Shown here: in pieces, positions 1 to 8,000 of the stretch | How the letters are laid out: every line of letters starts with the position of its first letter | Numbering within the stretch: the stretch's first letter is position 1 | Assembly (NCBI GenBank): GCA_937927435.1 | Contig: CALBDW010000092.1 | Location: forward strand, 1 to 64,000 | Length of the DNA: 64,000 nucleotides | Direction of reading: 5' to 3' | Source: an uncultured Bdellovibrionales bacterium | Lineage (GTDB): Bacteria; Bdellovibrionota; Bdellovibrionia; Bdellovibrionales; JAMPXM01 | Position numbers and translations under genes: made by a program | The notes under the pieces: generated by a model | Database searches by the model: none | Seen by the model: only the letters and a program-made list of their open reading frames with translations | Told to the model about the DNA's origin: nothing

Positions 1-1
1 C

Positions 2-982
2 GTTACCGGAGCGGCGGGTTTTATTGGCAGCCATTTGGTCGACGCTCTTTTGGCTAAAGGGCTCGAAGTGATCGGATACGATCTCGCACCCCTTGAGCGG
101 GCAAGAAATCTCGACGACGCAAAAACAAATCCGCGCTTTAAATACGTCGTTGGCGACATTCGCGATAAGGCGAAGTTAGAGAGTGCAATTCCGGAAAATG
201 TCTCTTACATTTTCCACCTCGCGAGCGTTGTGGGGATTAGCAAGTACATCGAGGATCCGTTCGGACTCATCGACATTACAATCGGCGGCACGCGGAATGT
301 CGCTGAGATTGCGCTTGCGCTTTTACCGAAGAACCCGAACTTGAGGCTTGTTTACACGAGTACAAGCGAAGTTTTCGGGAAGAACCCGAAAATCCCCTGG
401 ACTGAAGACGACGACCGGGTTGTCGGAAGCACGAAGGTCGATCGCTGGTGCTATTCCTCGTCGAAGGCCGTTTGCGAGCACATGCTCTTTGCCCTTCACC
501 GGCAAAAAGGTTTGCCCGTCACGATCGTTCGGTACTTCAACGCTTACGGCCCGAGACAGAATCCGATCTTCGTGATTTCACAAAGCGTTCGCCGCGTGAT
601 GCAAGGCGAGCGTCCTCTGCTCTACGACGGAGGAACCGCGACCCGTTGCTTTACTTACGTCGAAGACGCCGTTCGCGGAACCATCATGGCGGCCGAGAGT
701 CCGAAAGCCGTCGGGGAAGCCTTCAACATTGGGAACAACAAAGAAATCACTACACGCGAAGCGGTTGAATTGATCATCAAGTATTCCGGCAAAGATCTCA
801 CCTGGGAAAACCTCGATACGAGCAAGCACTACGGGAAGACCTACGAAGATATTCCGAGACGTGTCCCGTCGAACGAAAAGGCCCGCGAAATCCTCGGATG
901 GACGGTTCAAGTATCTCACGAAGAAGGCATTCGTCGCACGGTCGAATGGGCCATCAAAAATGATTGGTGGGTAAAGGGGTGA
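2..982 (+). CDS. NAD-dependent sugar-nucleotide epimerase/dehydratase (5' end outside window)
   Basis: Extended short-chain dehydrogenase that would act on a nucleotide sugar in the cytoplasm. The window opens inside the N-terminal NAD-binding loop (VTGAAGFIGSH, codons from base 2), so only a few residues are missing and 326 are visible. Further motifs are the substrate-site strand TSTSEVFG, the catalytic YSSSK (Tyr and Lys of YxxxK) and the RYFNAYGPRQ loop. The long insert between TSTSEVFG and YSSSK, including DRW, resembles the UDP-glucuronate decarboxylase/ArnA branch, but GDP-mannose or dTDP-sugar dehydratases are also possible. Only 3 bp separate it from rmlA, so it likely belongs to the same operon for envelope polysaccharide precursors. 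The family is secure; the substrate is inferred. Confidence 0.85.
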   Translation, partial: VTGAAGFIGSHLVDALLAKGLEVIGYDLAPLERARNLDDAKTNPRFKYVVGDIRDKAKLESAIPENVSYIFHLASVVGISKYIEDPFGLIDITIGGTRNVAEIALALLPKNPNLRLVYTSTSEVFGKNPKIPWTEDDDRVVGSTKVDRWCYSSSKAVCEHMLFALHRQKGLPVTIVRYFNAYGPRQNPIFVISQSVRRVMQGERPLLYDGGTATRCFTYVEDAVRGTIMAAESPKAVGEAFNIGNNKEITTREAVELIIKYSGKDLTWENLDTSKHYGKTYEDIPRRVPSNEKAREILGWTVQVSHEEGIRRTVEWAIKNDWWVKG

Positions 983-985
983 GAG

Positions 986-1870
986 ATGAAAGGAATTCTA
1001 TTGGCCGGAGGAAGTGGCACCCGGCTTTATCCTTCGACATTGGCTGTCAGTAAGCAGCTTTTGCCCGTTTACGACAAGCCGACGATTTATTACCCGCTTT
1101 CGATCTTGATGTTTGCGGGGCTTCGCGAAGTGCTCATCATCAGTACGCCGCGGGACATTCCGCTTATCCAAGGCCTTCTTGGGGATGGCTCGAGAATCGG
1201 TATGAAGTTTTCGTATGCCGAGCAGCCGAAACCCAATGGGATTGCGGAGGCGTTCATTATCGCAGAAGATTTTTTGGCTGGTAGCCCCGCGTGCCTCATT
1301 CTCGGCGACAACATCTTCTACGGCCACGACGTTCCGAAGATGGTTGAGGACGCCGCCAAATTGAAGAAGGGGGCTCGTGTTTTTGCGTACCACGTGCAAG
1401 ACCCCGAGCGATACGGTGTGGTCGAGTTCGATGAAAATGGCCAGGCGATTTCGCTTGAAGAGAAACCAAAGAATCCAAAGTCGAATTGGGCCGTCACCGG
1501 CCTCTATTTCTACGACTCGAAAGTATGTGAACTCGCGAAAACTTTAAAGCCCTCCGCGCGAGGAGAGCTCGAGATCACGGATCTCAACCGCAAATATTTG
1601 GAACTTGGGGAGCTACAGGTCGAGTGTTTCGGTCGGGGCGTTGCCTGGCTTGATACCGGCACCCATGATTCTCTTCTTGCGTCATCGCACTTCGTGCAAA
1701 CGATTGAAAGCCGGCAAGGGATGAAAATCGCGTGTATTGAGGAGATCGCCTATTTGAAGGGCTTTATCACGCCTGAGCAAATGATGGCGCTTGCGGAAGA
1801 ATGCCCGGCTTCAAGCTACGGGCTATATCTTAAGAACATGGTCAAACATCCTCACTTTGGAAAGCATTGA
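986..1870 (+). CDS. rmlA: glucose-1-phosphate thymidylyltransferase
   Basis: First enzyme of dTDP-L-rhamnose synthesis: joins dTTP and glucose-1-phosphate to give dTDP-glucose and pyrophosphate. The 294-residue length is typical. The nucleotidyltransferase signature LAGGSGTRLYP lies at residues 6-16, followed by SKQLLPVYDKP (the conserved Lys of the active site), the metal-site ILGDNIFYG near residue 110, and EEKPKNPKSNWAVTGLYFYD near 158-177. The ATG follows a GAG-rich ribosome site 3 bp after the preceding stop. It sits directly before rmlD and rmlC, which supports the specific function over other hexose-1-phosphate nucleotidyltransferases. Confidence 0.95.
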   Translation: MKGILLAGGSGTRLYPSTLAVSKQLLPVYDKPTIYYPLSILMFAGLREVLIISTPRDIPLIQGLLGDGSRIGMKFSYAEQPKPNGIAEAFIIAEDFLAGSPACLILGDNIFYGHDVPKMVEDAAKLKKGARVFAYHVQDPERYGVVEFDENGQAISLEEKPKNPKSNWAVTGLYFYDSKVCELAKTLKPSARGELEITDLNRKYLELGELQVECFGRGVAWLDTGTHDSLLASSHFVQTIESRQGMKIACIEEIAYLKGFITPEQMMALAEECPASSYGLYLKNMVKHPHFGKH

Positions 1871-1873
1871 GCG

Positions 1874-2788
1874 ATGATTCTTGTATTCGGTCGAACAGGA
1901 CAGGTTGCAAGAGCATTACAAGAGGAGTTGGGTCGCCGCCCGCTCAATGCCGAAATTCGTTTTTTGGGTCGCGACGAAGCGGATTTTGAAAAGCCAGAGC
2001 TGGTAACTAAGGCAGTTGAGGCGTTTAAACCAAGTCTTGTTATCAACACAGTCGCCTATACCGCGGTCGATCGGGCGGAAAGCGAGCCGGAAAAAGCGTA
2101 TCGCGTAAATGCCAAAACCGTTGCTGAGTTGGCTCGGCTCTGCGCTTTGCGGGAGATCCCGCTGATTCATTATTCATCCGATTACGTTTACGACGGGGCC
2201 GGCGACGAACCGCGAATGGAAGACGCGCCGGTGAATCCGCTCAATGCTTACGGTCGCTCGAAAGCCGAGGGTGATCGCGCGATTTTAGAGTCAAAGGCGA
2301 AAGCGCTCATTTTTCGAACTTCCTGGGTCTATTATCACGACGGCCAAAATTTCGTTCGCACCATGCTTCGCTTAGGTTCTGCGCGGGAGGAACTATCGGT
2401 GGTCGCCGATCAAATTGGTTCACCGACGTCGGCGACCGCGATCGCGAGGGCAACGCTGACAATCGCTCAGCGTGTTTTAGGAGGCGAAGTCTCCGATTGG
2501 GGAGTCTTCCACATGGCGGGAAAGGGCTTTACAAGCTGGCACGGATTCGCGACGGAAATCTTCCGCCAGGCCCGGGAATTGGGGATGCCGCTCGCCGTTC
2601 GTGAGGTCCGTCCCATTCCGACGAAGGATTATCCAACTCCGGCAAGGCGCCCGCTGAACTCAAGGCTTGATCAGGCAAAGCTTCGAAAAACATTTGGAAT
2701 TGAGTTGCCCGATTGGGAAGATTCTTTGAGGGAATGCTTGAGTGTTATTTGCTCGCGTGAAGTCGCGCTTGCCGGGGGAGGCCAATGA
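1874..2788 (+). CDS. rmlD: dTDP-4-dehydrorhamnose reductase
   Basis: Last step of dTDP-L-rhamnose synthesis: NAD(P)H-dependent reduction of dTDP-4-keto-L-rhamnose. The 304-residue protein begins with a short Rossmann motif (FGRTGQVA, residues 5-12), has the family marker NTVAYTAVDRAE near residues 55-66, SSDYVYDG, and the catalytic YGRSK (YxxxK). The late motif RPLNSRLD is typical of RmlD. It starts 3 bp after rmlA, and its TGA overlaps the ATG of rmlC by 4 bp, so translational coupling is likely. Confidence 0.95.
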   Translation: MILVFGRTGQVARALQEELGRRPLNAEIRFLGRDEADFEKPELVTKAVEAFKPSLVINTVAYTAVDRAESEPEKAYRVNAKTVAELARLCALREIPLIHYSSDYVYDGAGDEPRMEDAPVNPLNAYGRSKAEGDRAILESKAKALIFRTSWVYYHDGQNFVRTMLRLGSAREELSVVADQIGSPTSATAIARATLTIAQRVLGGEVSDWGVFHMAGKGFTSWHGFATEIFRQARELGMPLAVREVRPIPTKDYPTPARRPLNSRLDQAKLRKTFGIELPDWEDSLRECLSVICSREVALAGGGQ

Positions 2789-3336
2789 AGGTCACTGAAT
2801 TCGCTTTGAATGGGCTGAAATTGATTGAGTTACCAGTATATGGTGACGCGAGGGGTTTCTTTACCGAGAGATTTCATCGCGAGCGTTTTCGTGAAATCGG
2901 TTTGCCTGTAGACGATTTTGTTCAGGACAACTTTTCGCGCTCGTCAGTTCGGGTTTTGCGTGGTCTCCATTTTCAGTTCGACCAGCCGCAGGGAAAATTG
3001 GTCACAGCGACTTCCGGGCGCATTTTCGATGTCGCCGTTGATATTCGGAAAGACTCGCCGACATTTGGGCAGTGGGTCGGAGTTGAATTGGACAGCGAAA
3101 AGCCGGCATGGTTTTGGGTTCCGGCCGGATTCGCGCATGGATTTGTTGTTCTGAGCGAACAGGGGGCTGATGTCCTTTATAAAGTGAATGCCTACTATAA
3201 CCCCAAGGGTGAGGGAGGGATTCTTTGGAATGACAAGGATCTTGGTATTGAGTGGCCAGTGTTCGAGCCGCTGCTGAGCCCGAGAGACCAACAACTCATG
3301 TCGTGGGCTGATTATCAGAAGAGCCCGCGTTTTTAG
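2785..3336 (+). CDS. rmlC: dTDP-4-dehydrorhamnose 3,5-epimerase
   Basis: Cupin-fold epimerase that converts dTDP-4-keto-6-deoxyglucose to dTDP-4-keto-L-rhamnose. The 183-residue length is typical. Visible family motifs are DARGFFTE (residues 18-25), QDNFSRS, the catalytic-His strand RGLHFQ (His near residue 64), GKLV, DVAVDIRKDSPTFG, and the second active-site strand WVPAGFAHGF. NDKDLGIEWP near residue 160 is also characteristic. It overlaps rmlD by 4 bp (ATGA) and is the last gene before an 86-bp gap upstream of rmlB. Confidence 0.95.
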   Translation: MKVTEFALNGLKLIELPVYGDARGFFTERFHRERFREIGLPVDDFVQDNFSRSSVRVLRGLHFQFDQPQGKLVTATSGRIFDVAVDIRKDSPTFGQWVGVELDSEKPAWFWVPAGFAHGFVVLSEQGADVLYKVNAYYNPKGEGGILWNDKDLGIEWPVFEPLLSPRDQQLMSWADYQKSPRF

Positions 3337-3422
3337 GGCCTTTGGGCGCAAAAAGCTTTTGTGTTTTGGTTTTTCGGGATTTTAAGCTTGGGATGGATTA
3401 GAAGTGATTTGAGGGGGGACGC

Positions 3423-4481
3423 GTGCGGTCGATTCTCGTGACTGGTGGCGCCGGTTTTATTGGAAGTAATTTTGTCGATCTTATGATTTCGAAGGGTCAT
3501 AAGGTTGTCGTCCTGGATCTTCTGACTTATGCCGGCCACAAAGAAAATCTCGAAGCGTCCTGGTCCAAGATTCAGTTTATTAAAGGCGACATCGCCGATG
3601 CGAATCTCGCATCTGAACTCTTGCGCGAATATTCAATTACTGACGTCGTGAATTTCGCGGCCGAAAGCCATGTGGATCGCTCGATCGCCGAGCCGGATGC
3701 GTTTATCCGAAGCAATGTCGTGGGAGTTTATTCGCTCCTTCGTGCGTCGTACGAATATTGGCGGGATCTTCCGGCTTCCATTAGAGATGACTTCCGATTT
3801 TTGCAAGTTTCAACCGATGAGGTTTTTGGCGATCTTGGCGAGGAAGGGAAATTCAATGAGATGACACCGTATGCACCGAACTCGCCGTATTCCGCCTCAA
3901 AAGCGGGAGGAGATCATTTGGTGCGTGCTTGGCGCCACACATATGGGCTTCCGACTTTAATTACGAATTGCTCGAACAACTACGGCCCGCGCCAGTATCC
4001 TGAAAAGCTCATACCGTATATGATCACGCGTGCTTTGGCCGAAAAGTCGCTGCCGATTTATGGTACCGGCCAAAACGTCCGCGACTGGATTCACGTTGAA
4101 GACCATTGCCGAGGCATTGCCCTTGCGCTTGAGAAGGGAAGACCCGGCGCGACCTATTGCTTCGGCGGAAATGCGGAACGCCGGAATATCGATGTCGTTA
4201 GGACAATTTGCCAGCTACTTGACAAGAAAAGACCTCGCAAGAACGGCGAGTCATACGAGAAGTTGATTGAATTCGTCGAAGACCGCAAAGGCCATGACTG
4301 GCGGTACGCTATCGACGACACCAAGGCACAGAGAGAGCTCGGGTTCCGCCGTCAATACGAAAGCTTCGAAGAAGGGCTTTCTGCGACCATCGATTGGTAT
4401 CTAAACAACCAAAAGTGGTGCGAAGCGGTCACGCGGACCGAGAAAGAGTTTAGGGGCAACGGACTCTCTTTAGCTAACTAG
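3423..4481 (+). CDS. rmlB: dTDP-glucose 4,6-dehydratase
   Basis: Second step of dTDP-L-rhamnose synthesis: NAD-dependent dehydration of dTDP-glucose to the 4-keto-6-deoxy sugar. The start is GTG, preceded by GAGGGGG. The 352-residue protein carries TGGAGFIGSNF (residues 6-16), the AAESHVDRSI motif, the STDEVFGDLG active-site strand with the Asp-Glu pair of RmlB, YSASKAG (catalytic Tyr/Lys), and NNYGPRQYPEKLIP. These separate it clearly from GalE-type epimerases. It lies 86 bp after rmlC on the same strand and completes the four-gene rhamnose set. The 3' end converges on the degraded gene that follows. Confidence 0.96.
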   Translation: MRSILVTGGAGFIGSNFVDLMISKGHKVVVLDLLTYAGHKENLEASWSKIQFIKGDIADANLASELLREYSITDVVNFAAESHVDRSIAEPDAFIRSNVVGVYSLLRASYEYWRDLPASIRDDFRFLQVSTDEVFGDLGEEGKFNEMTPYAPNSPYSASKAGGDHLVRAWRHTYGLPTLITNCSNNYGPRQYPEKLIPYMITRALAEKSLPIYGTGQNVRDWIHVEDHCRGIALALEKGRPGATYCFGGNAERRNIDVVRTICQLLDKKRPRKNGESYEKLIEFVEDRKGHDWRYAIDDTKAQRELGFRRQYESFEEGLSATIDWYLNNQKWCEAVTRTEKEFRGNGLSLAN

Positions 4482-4490
4482 AGAGGTTAA

Positions 4491-5700
4491 TTAGTGGGCT
4501 GAATCCATTGCATCCGCTTCGTACTCAATCGGAACACCCCGACAATAAAAGTCTTTCGCATCTGAGCGTTTTTCAGTGGTGTGCACCACTTGCCCTGTGC
4601 GCTCATATTCGGCGCGGGCTTTTTCACAGAATGATCGTTCCGTATCGGGTTCATTGCGATAATTGATCGTCTGCGAAGCGTTCGCGAAGGCGCAAAGGGC
4701 CACGAGGCCGAGGAGTGCCGGCGCGCTCCGCTTCGGGCGCCAGATGAGCCAGATCAAAGCGAGTGTCGAGCCGATGAAAAAAATTGAGTTGAAAACGTCG
4801 TGCACGAACGAACTTTGGTAAATTCCGTACGGATAAAGGGCCGCAAAGAGTACGGCCATAATCGTGATGATGATTCGTTCTTTCTTTGTGGCGATCGTGG
4901 CCTCGCCCTGAGCCCACTTCTCGATGAAGCGCGCGGCGAGGAGCGCAAGTCCCGGCGTCATAAATTGATATAAGAAGACATGCACCATGAAGTATTCATG
5001 GCCGAGGATGGCGTAGATGACGCCGGTTCCGCCGGCTAATAAAACCGCATGGTGGAACGGAGTGAGGTTCTTCCAACGGGAGCGCCAATCCGTAACAAAA
5101 AACTTTCCTTCACCGCGAATCAGTTCAGCGGCCGCGAGCGTGGCAAGAAGCGGAGAAAGAAGACGAGCCCAAGAAGTGACAATGTTCTTAAGAAAGAGAA
5201 GAGGTTCGAACCAACCTTTTTCTTCTTTGGTCACGTAGCCTGGATCGAGGAGTTTGGTTTTTAGGAAATCCACAATATCGGCTCTTTGATGAAGCCACAT
5301 CATGATTGAGAGAACGAGAACAAGGCCAAGCACACCGAAGCAGAAGACCCGCTTTCGTCCTCGGCCAATGAGGAATGTGTATGCCCATAGCGGGCCCAAA
5401 CTCAAAAATCCGGGCCAAGGTCGTGGTGGCGACAAGAGAGCCGATGGCCGCCAAGGTGATTCGTTTTTTAAGCGCGAGCCAGGCCATGAGCAGAATAAAT
5501 GTGATGGTGAATTCACTGAGAAAATCGGGGTGAGTACCGAAGTACATCCCCCCGAGGAAAATGCTTTGCATGGCCGCCGCGAGCCAGCTGGCACAAGAGA
5601 ATGAGTTTGGATCGGAAGTCCATCTTCATGAATAACACCTGGCAATTTGAGGACTTCGATACTTCCATGTTTGAAGCGGAAAATCACGAATTTCGACGAC
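4491..5700 (-). pseudogene. degraded multi-pass membrane protein gene
   Basis: The reverse strand encodes hydrophobic segments typical of a polytopic envelope-glycan enzyme (GT39/ArnT- or DUF2079-like), but the reading frame is broken. From 5571 inward one frame gives MQSIFLGGMYFGTHPDFLSE and continues to ATTTLARIFEFGP. Near 5385-5395, at a GGGCCC run, the sensible sequence moves to another frame (PLWAYTFLIGRGRKRV) and continues to the stop at 4491. The upstream part of the first frame carries a TGA at 5626-5628, and coding character ends near 5700, where very AT-rich DNA of the next cassette begins. The N-terminus therefore seems lost. A one-base frameshift could be a sequencing error; the missing 5' end is harder to explain that way. 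The family assignment is weak. Confidence 0.6.
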
Positions 5701-5741
5701 TTTGATTTCGTTAGACCGGTCTCTGGTTGTGTTTAATATCA

Positions 5742-5816
5742 TATAGCATATCGTAATGTATTATTTTGATATGCTATAATATATCATTGTTTTATGTTTT
5801 GATATACTATAATATA
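5742..5816 (+). promoter_or_regulatory. AT-rich promoter with repeated operator of the Xre/Fic cassette
   Basis: GATATGCTATAATATA (5768-5783) and GATATACTATAATATA (5801-5816) are direct repeats with one mismatch, starting 33 bp apart (about three helical turns). TATAGCATATC at 5742-5752 is the exact reverse complement of the first 11 bases. Each direct repeat contains a perfect -10 hexamer TATAAT (5775-5780, 5808-5813). The second -10 lies 9 bp before the ATG at 5823 and no ribosome site precedes that ATG, so a nearly leaderless transcript is possible. Overlap of repeats and -10 boxes suggests autorepression by the Xre protein; that is inference. Confidence 0.6.
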
Positions 5817-5822
5817 GTAAAT

Positions 5823-6299
5823 ATGCGCAAAAACCGAGCGTTGCTAAAAACTCAGAGGAAAAGCTTGGACGAGAAGCTCAAAAACTTTAAGAGCGCTCGC
5901 CAAGTTGTCCCGCCCAAATCCGGTTGGGTTCAGGCCATTCGCGAAGCAATAGGGATGACCACGGCCCAGCTGGCAGCTCGAATGGGGATTAAACAATCCG
6001 GAGTCACTCTTCTTGAAAAGCGAGAAGTAGCAAAAACTGTGACGCTGGCGACGCTCGAGAAAGCGGCTCGCGCGATGAATTGTGAACTAGTGTATGCGCT
6101 TGTTCCCAAGGAAAGTCTTGAGGCCATTGTGGATGAGCAAGCCACGATCGCGGCGAAGAGACTTCTTAAGAGAGTGACTCATTCCATGAATCTTGAAAAA
6201 CAGGATGCCGGCGAGGCTGAAACAAGGCTTCTTCATGAAGACCTGGCTCTAGAGATCAAAAACAAAATGGATAAGAGACTCTGGGACGAAAATGAGTGA
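5823..6299 (+). CDS. Xre-family regulator, mobile mystery protein A type
   Basis: A 158-residue DNA-binding protein. The helix-turn-helix spans about residues 35-80, with IGMTTAQLAARMGIKQSGV as the first helix pair and recognition helix, followed by TLATLEKAARAMNCELVYAL, a pattern typical of the short regulators called mobile mystery protein A. The start is ATG 5823 (MRKNRALLKT); a TTG further up would add 19 residues translated from the AT-rich promoter. The stop overlaps the Fic gene by 8 bp. In this family the gene is known to travel with a Fic partner (protein B), and the pair may work as a toxin-antitoxin-like module. The AT-rich leader contrasts with the GC-rich neighbours and suggests transfer. 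Confidence 0.85.
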   Translation: MRKNRALLKTQRKSLDEKLKNFKSARQVVPPKSGWVQAIREAIGMTTAQLAARMGIKQSGVTLLEKREVAKTVTLATLEKAARAMNCELVYALVPKESLEAIVDEQATIAAKRLLKRVTHSMNLEKQDAGEAETRLLHEDLALEIKNKMDKRLWDENE

Positions 6300-6894
6300 G
6301 GTTAAATTTGAGTATCCTCCGGGCGCGACGCCATTGAATCCGAACGAAATCGCGGGGCTTAGGTTGTCATACATTTCGACCCAGGGAGAACTGAACGCGG
6401 CCGAGCAAGACAATATTCTTCAAGGTGAAAAGTGGGCATTTGCGCAAAAGAGAAGAAATTTTCTGACTGAGAAATTCTTCCGCGACCTCCACAAGAAAAT
6501 GTTCGGGCATGTCTGGAAATGGGCTGGCGCCTATCGAACGAGTGATAAGTCGATTGGGGTTCCTTGGTATCAAATTCCAACTGAAATAAATAAGCTCATT
6601 GGCGATACACGATATTGGATTACGCACGAGACCTATCCTATCGATGAAATCGCCGCCCGCTTTCACCATCGTCTGGTGTCGATTCATCCTTTTCCGAACG
6701 GAAACGGGCGTTGGGCACGCGTCATGGCGGATGTCCTCTTATTCAATCTTGGACTTGAGCCGTTCACATGGGGATCCAATTCGAACACAGGAACACTCAA
6801 CGAAAAGAGTGAGGCGCGAGCAAATTACATACGCGCTCTTCAGTTTGCCGACGCAAGAGATTATTCCCACCTTCTAAAATTTGTCCGTTCCTAG
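6292..6894 (+). CDS. Fic-domain protein, mobile mystery protein B type
   Basis: A 200-residue Fic/DOC protein, probably an AMP transferase that modifies a target protein hydroxyl using ATP. The catalytic loop HPFPNGNGRWAR is at residues 132-143 and matches HxFx(D/N)GNGRxxR apart from Asn in the acidic position, which many Fic proteins also carry. Upstream motifs FRDLHKKMFGHVWKWAGAYR (residues 63-82) are usual for this branch. The ATG overlaps the Xre gene by 8 bp, so the two are cotranscribed. By analogy with the family the Xre protein represses the pair; whether it also neutralises Fic activity cannot be read from sequence. Confidence 0.9.
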   Translation: MSEVKFEYPPGATPLNPNEIAGLRLSYISTQGELNAAEQDNILQGEKWAFAQKRRNFLTEKFFRDLHKKMFGHVWKWAGAYRTSDKSIGVPWYQIPTEINKLIGDTRYWITHETYPIDEIAARFHHRLVSIHPFPNGNGRWARVMADVLLFNLGLEPFTWGSNSNTGTLNEKSEARANYIRALQFADARDYSHLLKFVRS

Positions 6895-6903
6895 TGCGGT
6901 GAA

Positions 6904-6956
6904 GGGCAGGGCGTTAAAGAAAAAGGCCGTCGGGGCCCAAAAATCGGCCCCTGCCC
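6904..6956 (+). terminator. inverted repeat after the Fic gene, possible terminator
   Basis: GGGCAGGG (6904-6911) pairs with CCCTGCCC (6949-6956), and inside it GGGGCC (6932-6937) can pair with GGCCCC (6946-6951). These overlap and compete, and no T-run follows, so this is at best a weak or Rho-assisted terminator between the Fic gene and galE. Confidence 0.3.
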
Positions 6957-6995
6957 GCTTGCCAAATCCACGGGTTTAGGATTGAACAAAGGTTA

Positions 6996-8000
6996 ATGAA
7001 ACTCTTAGTTACAGGCGGCGCAGGATATATCGGTTCGCACACGGCTCACCAGCTCATTGAGGCTGGACATGATGTGGTTGTGCTCGACTCCTTCGTTACT
7101 GGCCACCGTTGGGCCATTCATGAAAAGGCGCAGATTATCGAAGGAAAGGTCGGTGACCGGGAGTTATTGAAAAGGGTCTTTTCTGAACACCTGTTCGACG
7201 GTGTTTTGCATTTTGCGGCCTTTATTAATGTCGGAGAATCTGTTCGCGATCCGATCAAGTACTACCAGAATAACGTTGTTTCGGCGCTTGAGCTTTTCTC
7301 GGCGGCCGCAAAGGCAGGGGTTTCGAAGCTGATTTTTTCATCGACCGCCGCCGTTTACGGAGAGCCGGAAGAGGCTCGTCCTCTTCGAGAAACGGACCCG
7401 CTACGTCCCATGAATCCTTACGGCGCTTCGAAGCTCATGAGCGAGCGCATTCTTCAGGATATCGCGCGGGCGTCGAGCGGTGCCTTTCGATACGTGATTT
7501 TAAGATACTTCAATGCGGCGGGAGCACGACTCGATGGTCGTTTGGGGCAAGCTTTTCCCGAGCCGTTCCACCTGATCAATATCGCGAGTGAAGCCGCTCT
7601 TGGTGCCAGACCCAAGCTTGTTGTTTACGGCAATGATTACCCGACGAAAGATGGAACGTGCGAGCGGGACTACGTTCATGTTGAAGATTTGGCTCGAGCG
7701 CATGTTTTAGCGCTTGAATATCTCGAGGGCGGTGGCCAGCCGGATGTTTTCAATGTCGGTTATGGGCACGCGTCGTCGGTTCTTGAGGTGATTCAGGCGT
7801 TTAAAAAAGCGACGGGGAAAGACTTTCCTGTTGAAATCGGTCCGCGGCGCCCGGGAGATCCGTCCTATCTTGCGGCCGACAGTCGGAAGATCCGTGAGAC
7901 ACTGGGATGGGAGCCTAAGTACGATGACTTGGAGCTCATCTGCAAGACGGCCTTTGAATGGGAGCGCATTTACCGCTCGAAGCGGTTTCACGGCGCGTGA
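6996..8000 (+). CDS. galE: UDP-glucose 4-epimerase
   Basis: Interconverts UDP-glucose and UDP-galactose with tightly bound NAD, supplying galactose for cell-surface glycans. The 334-residue length is typical. Motifs: TGGAGYIGSHT (residues 6-16), HFAAFINVGESV, SSTAAVYGEPE (catalytic Ser/Thr region), NPYGASKLMSE (YxxxK, near residue 150), LRYFNAAGA, and RDYVHVEDLARAH with the conserved VxDLA pattern. The ATG follows AAAGGTTA. The stop abuts the stop of the convergent gene at 8001 with no gap. Confidence 0.95.
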   Translation: MKLLVTGGAGYIGSHTAHQLIEAGHDVVVLDSFVTGHRWAIHEKAQIIEGKVGDRELLKRVFSEHLFDGVLHFAAFINVGESVRDPIKYYQNNVVSALELFSAAAKAGVSKLIFSSTAAVYGEPEEARPLRETDPLRPMNPYGASKLMSERILQDIARASSGAFRYVILRYFNAAGARLDGRLGQAFPEPFHLINIASEAALGARPKLVVYGNDYPTKDGTCERDYVHVEDLARAHVLALEYLEGGGQPDVFNVGYGHASSVLEVIQAFKKATGKDFPVEIGPRRPGDPSYLAADSRKIRETLGWEPKYDDLELICKTAFEWERIYRSKRFHGA

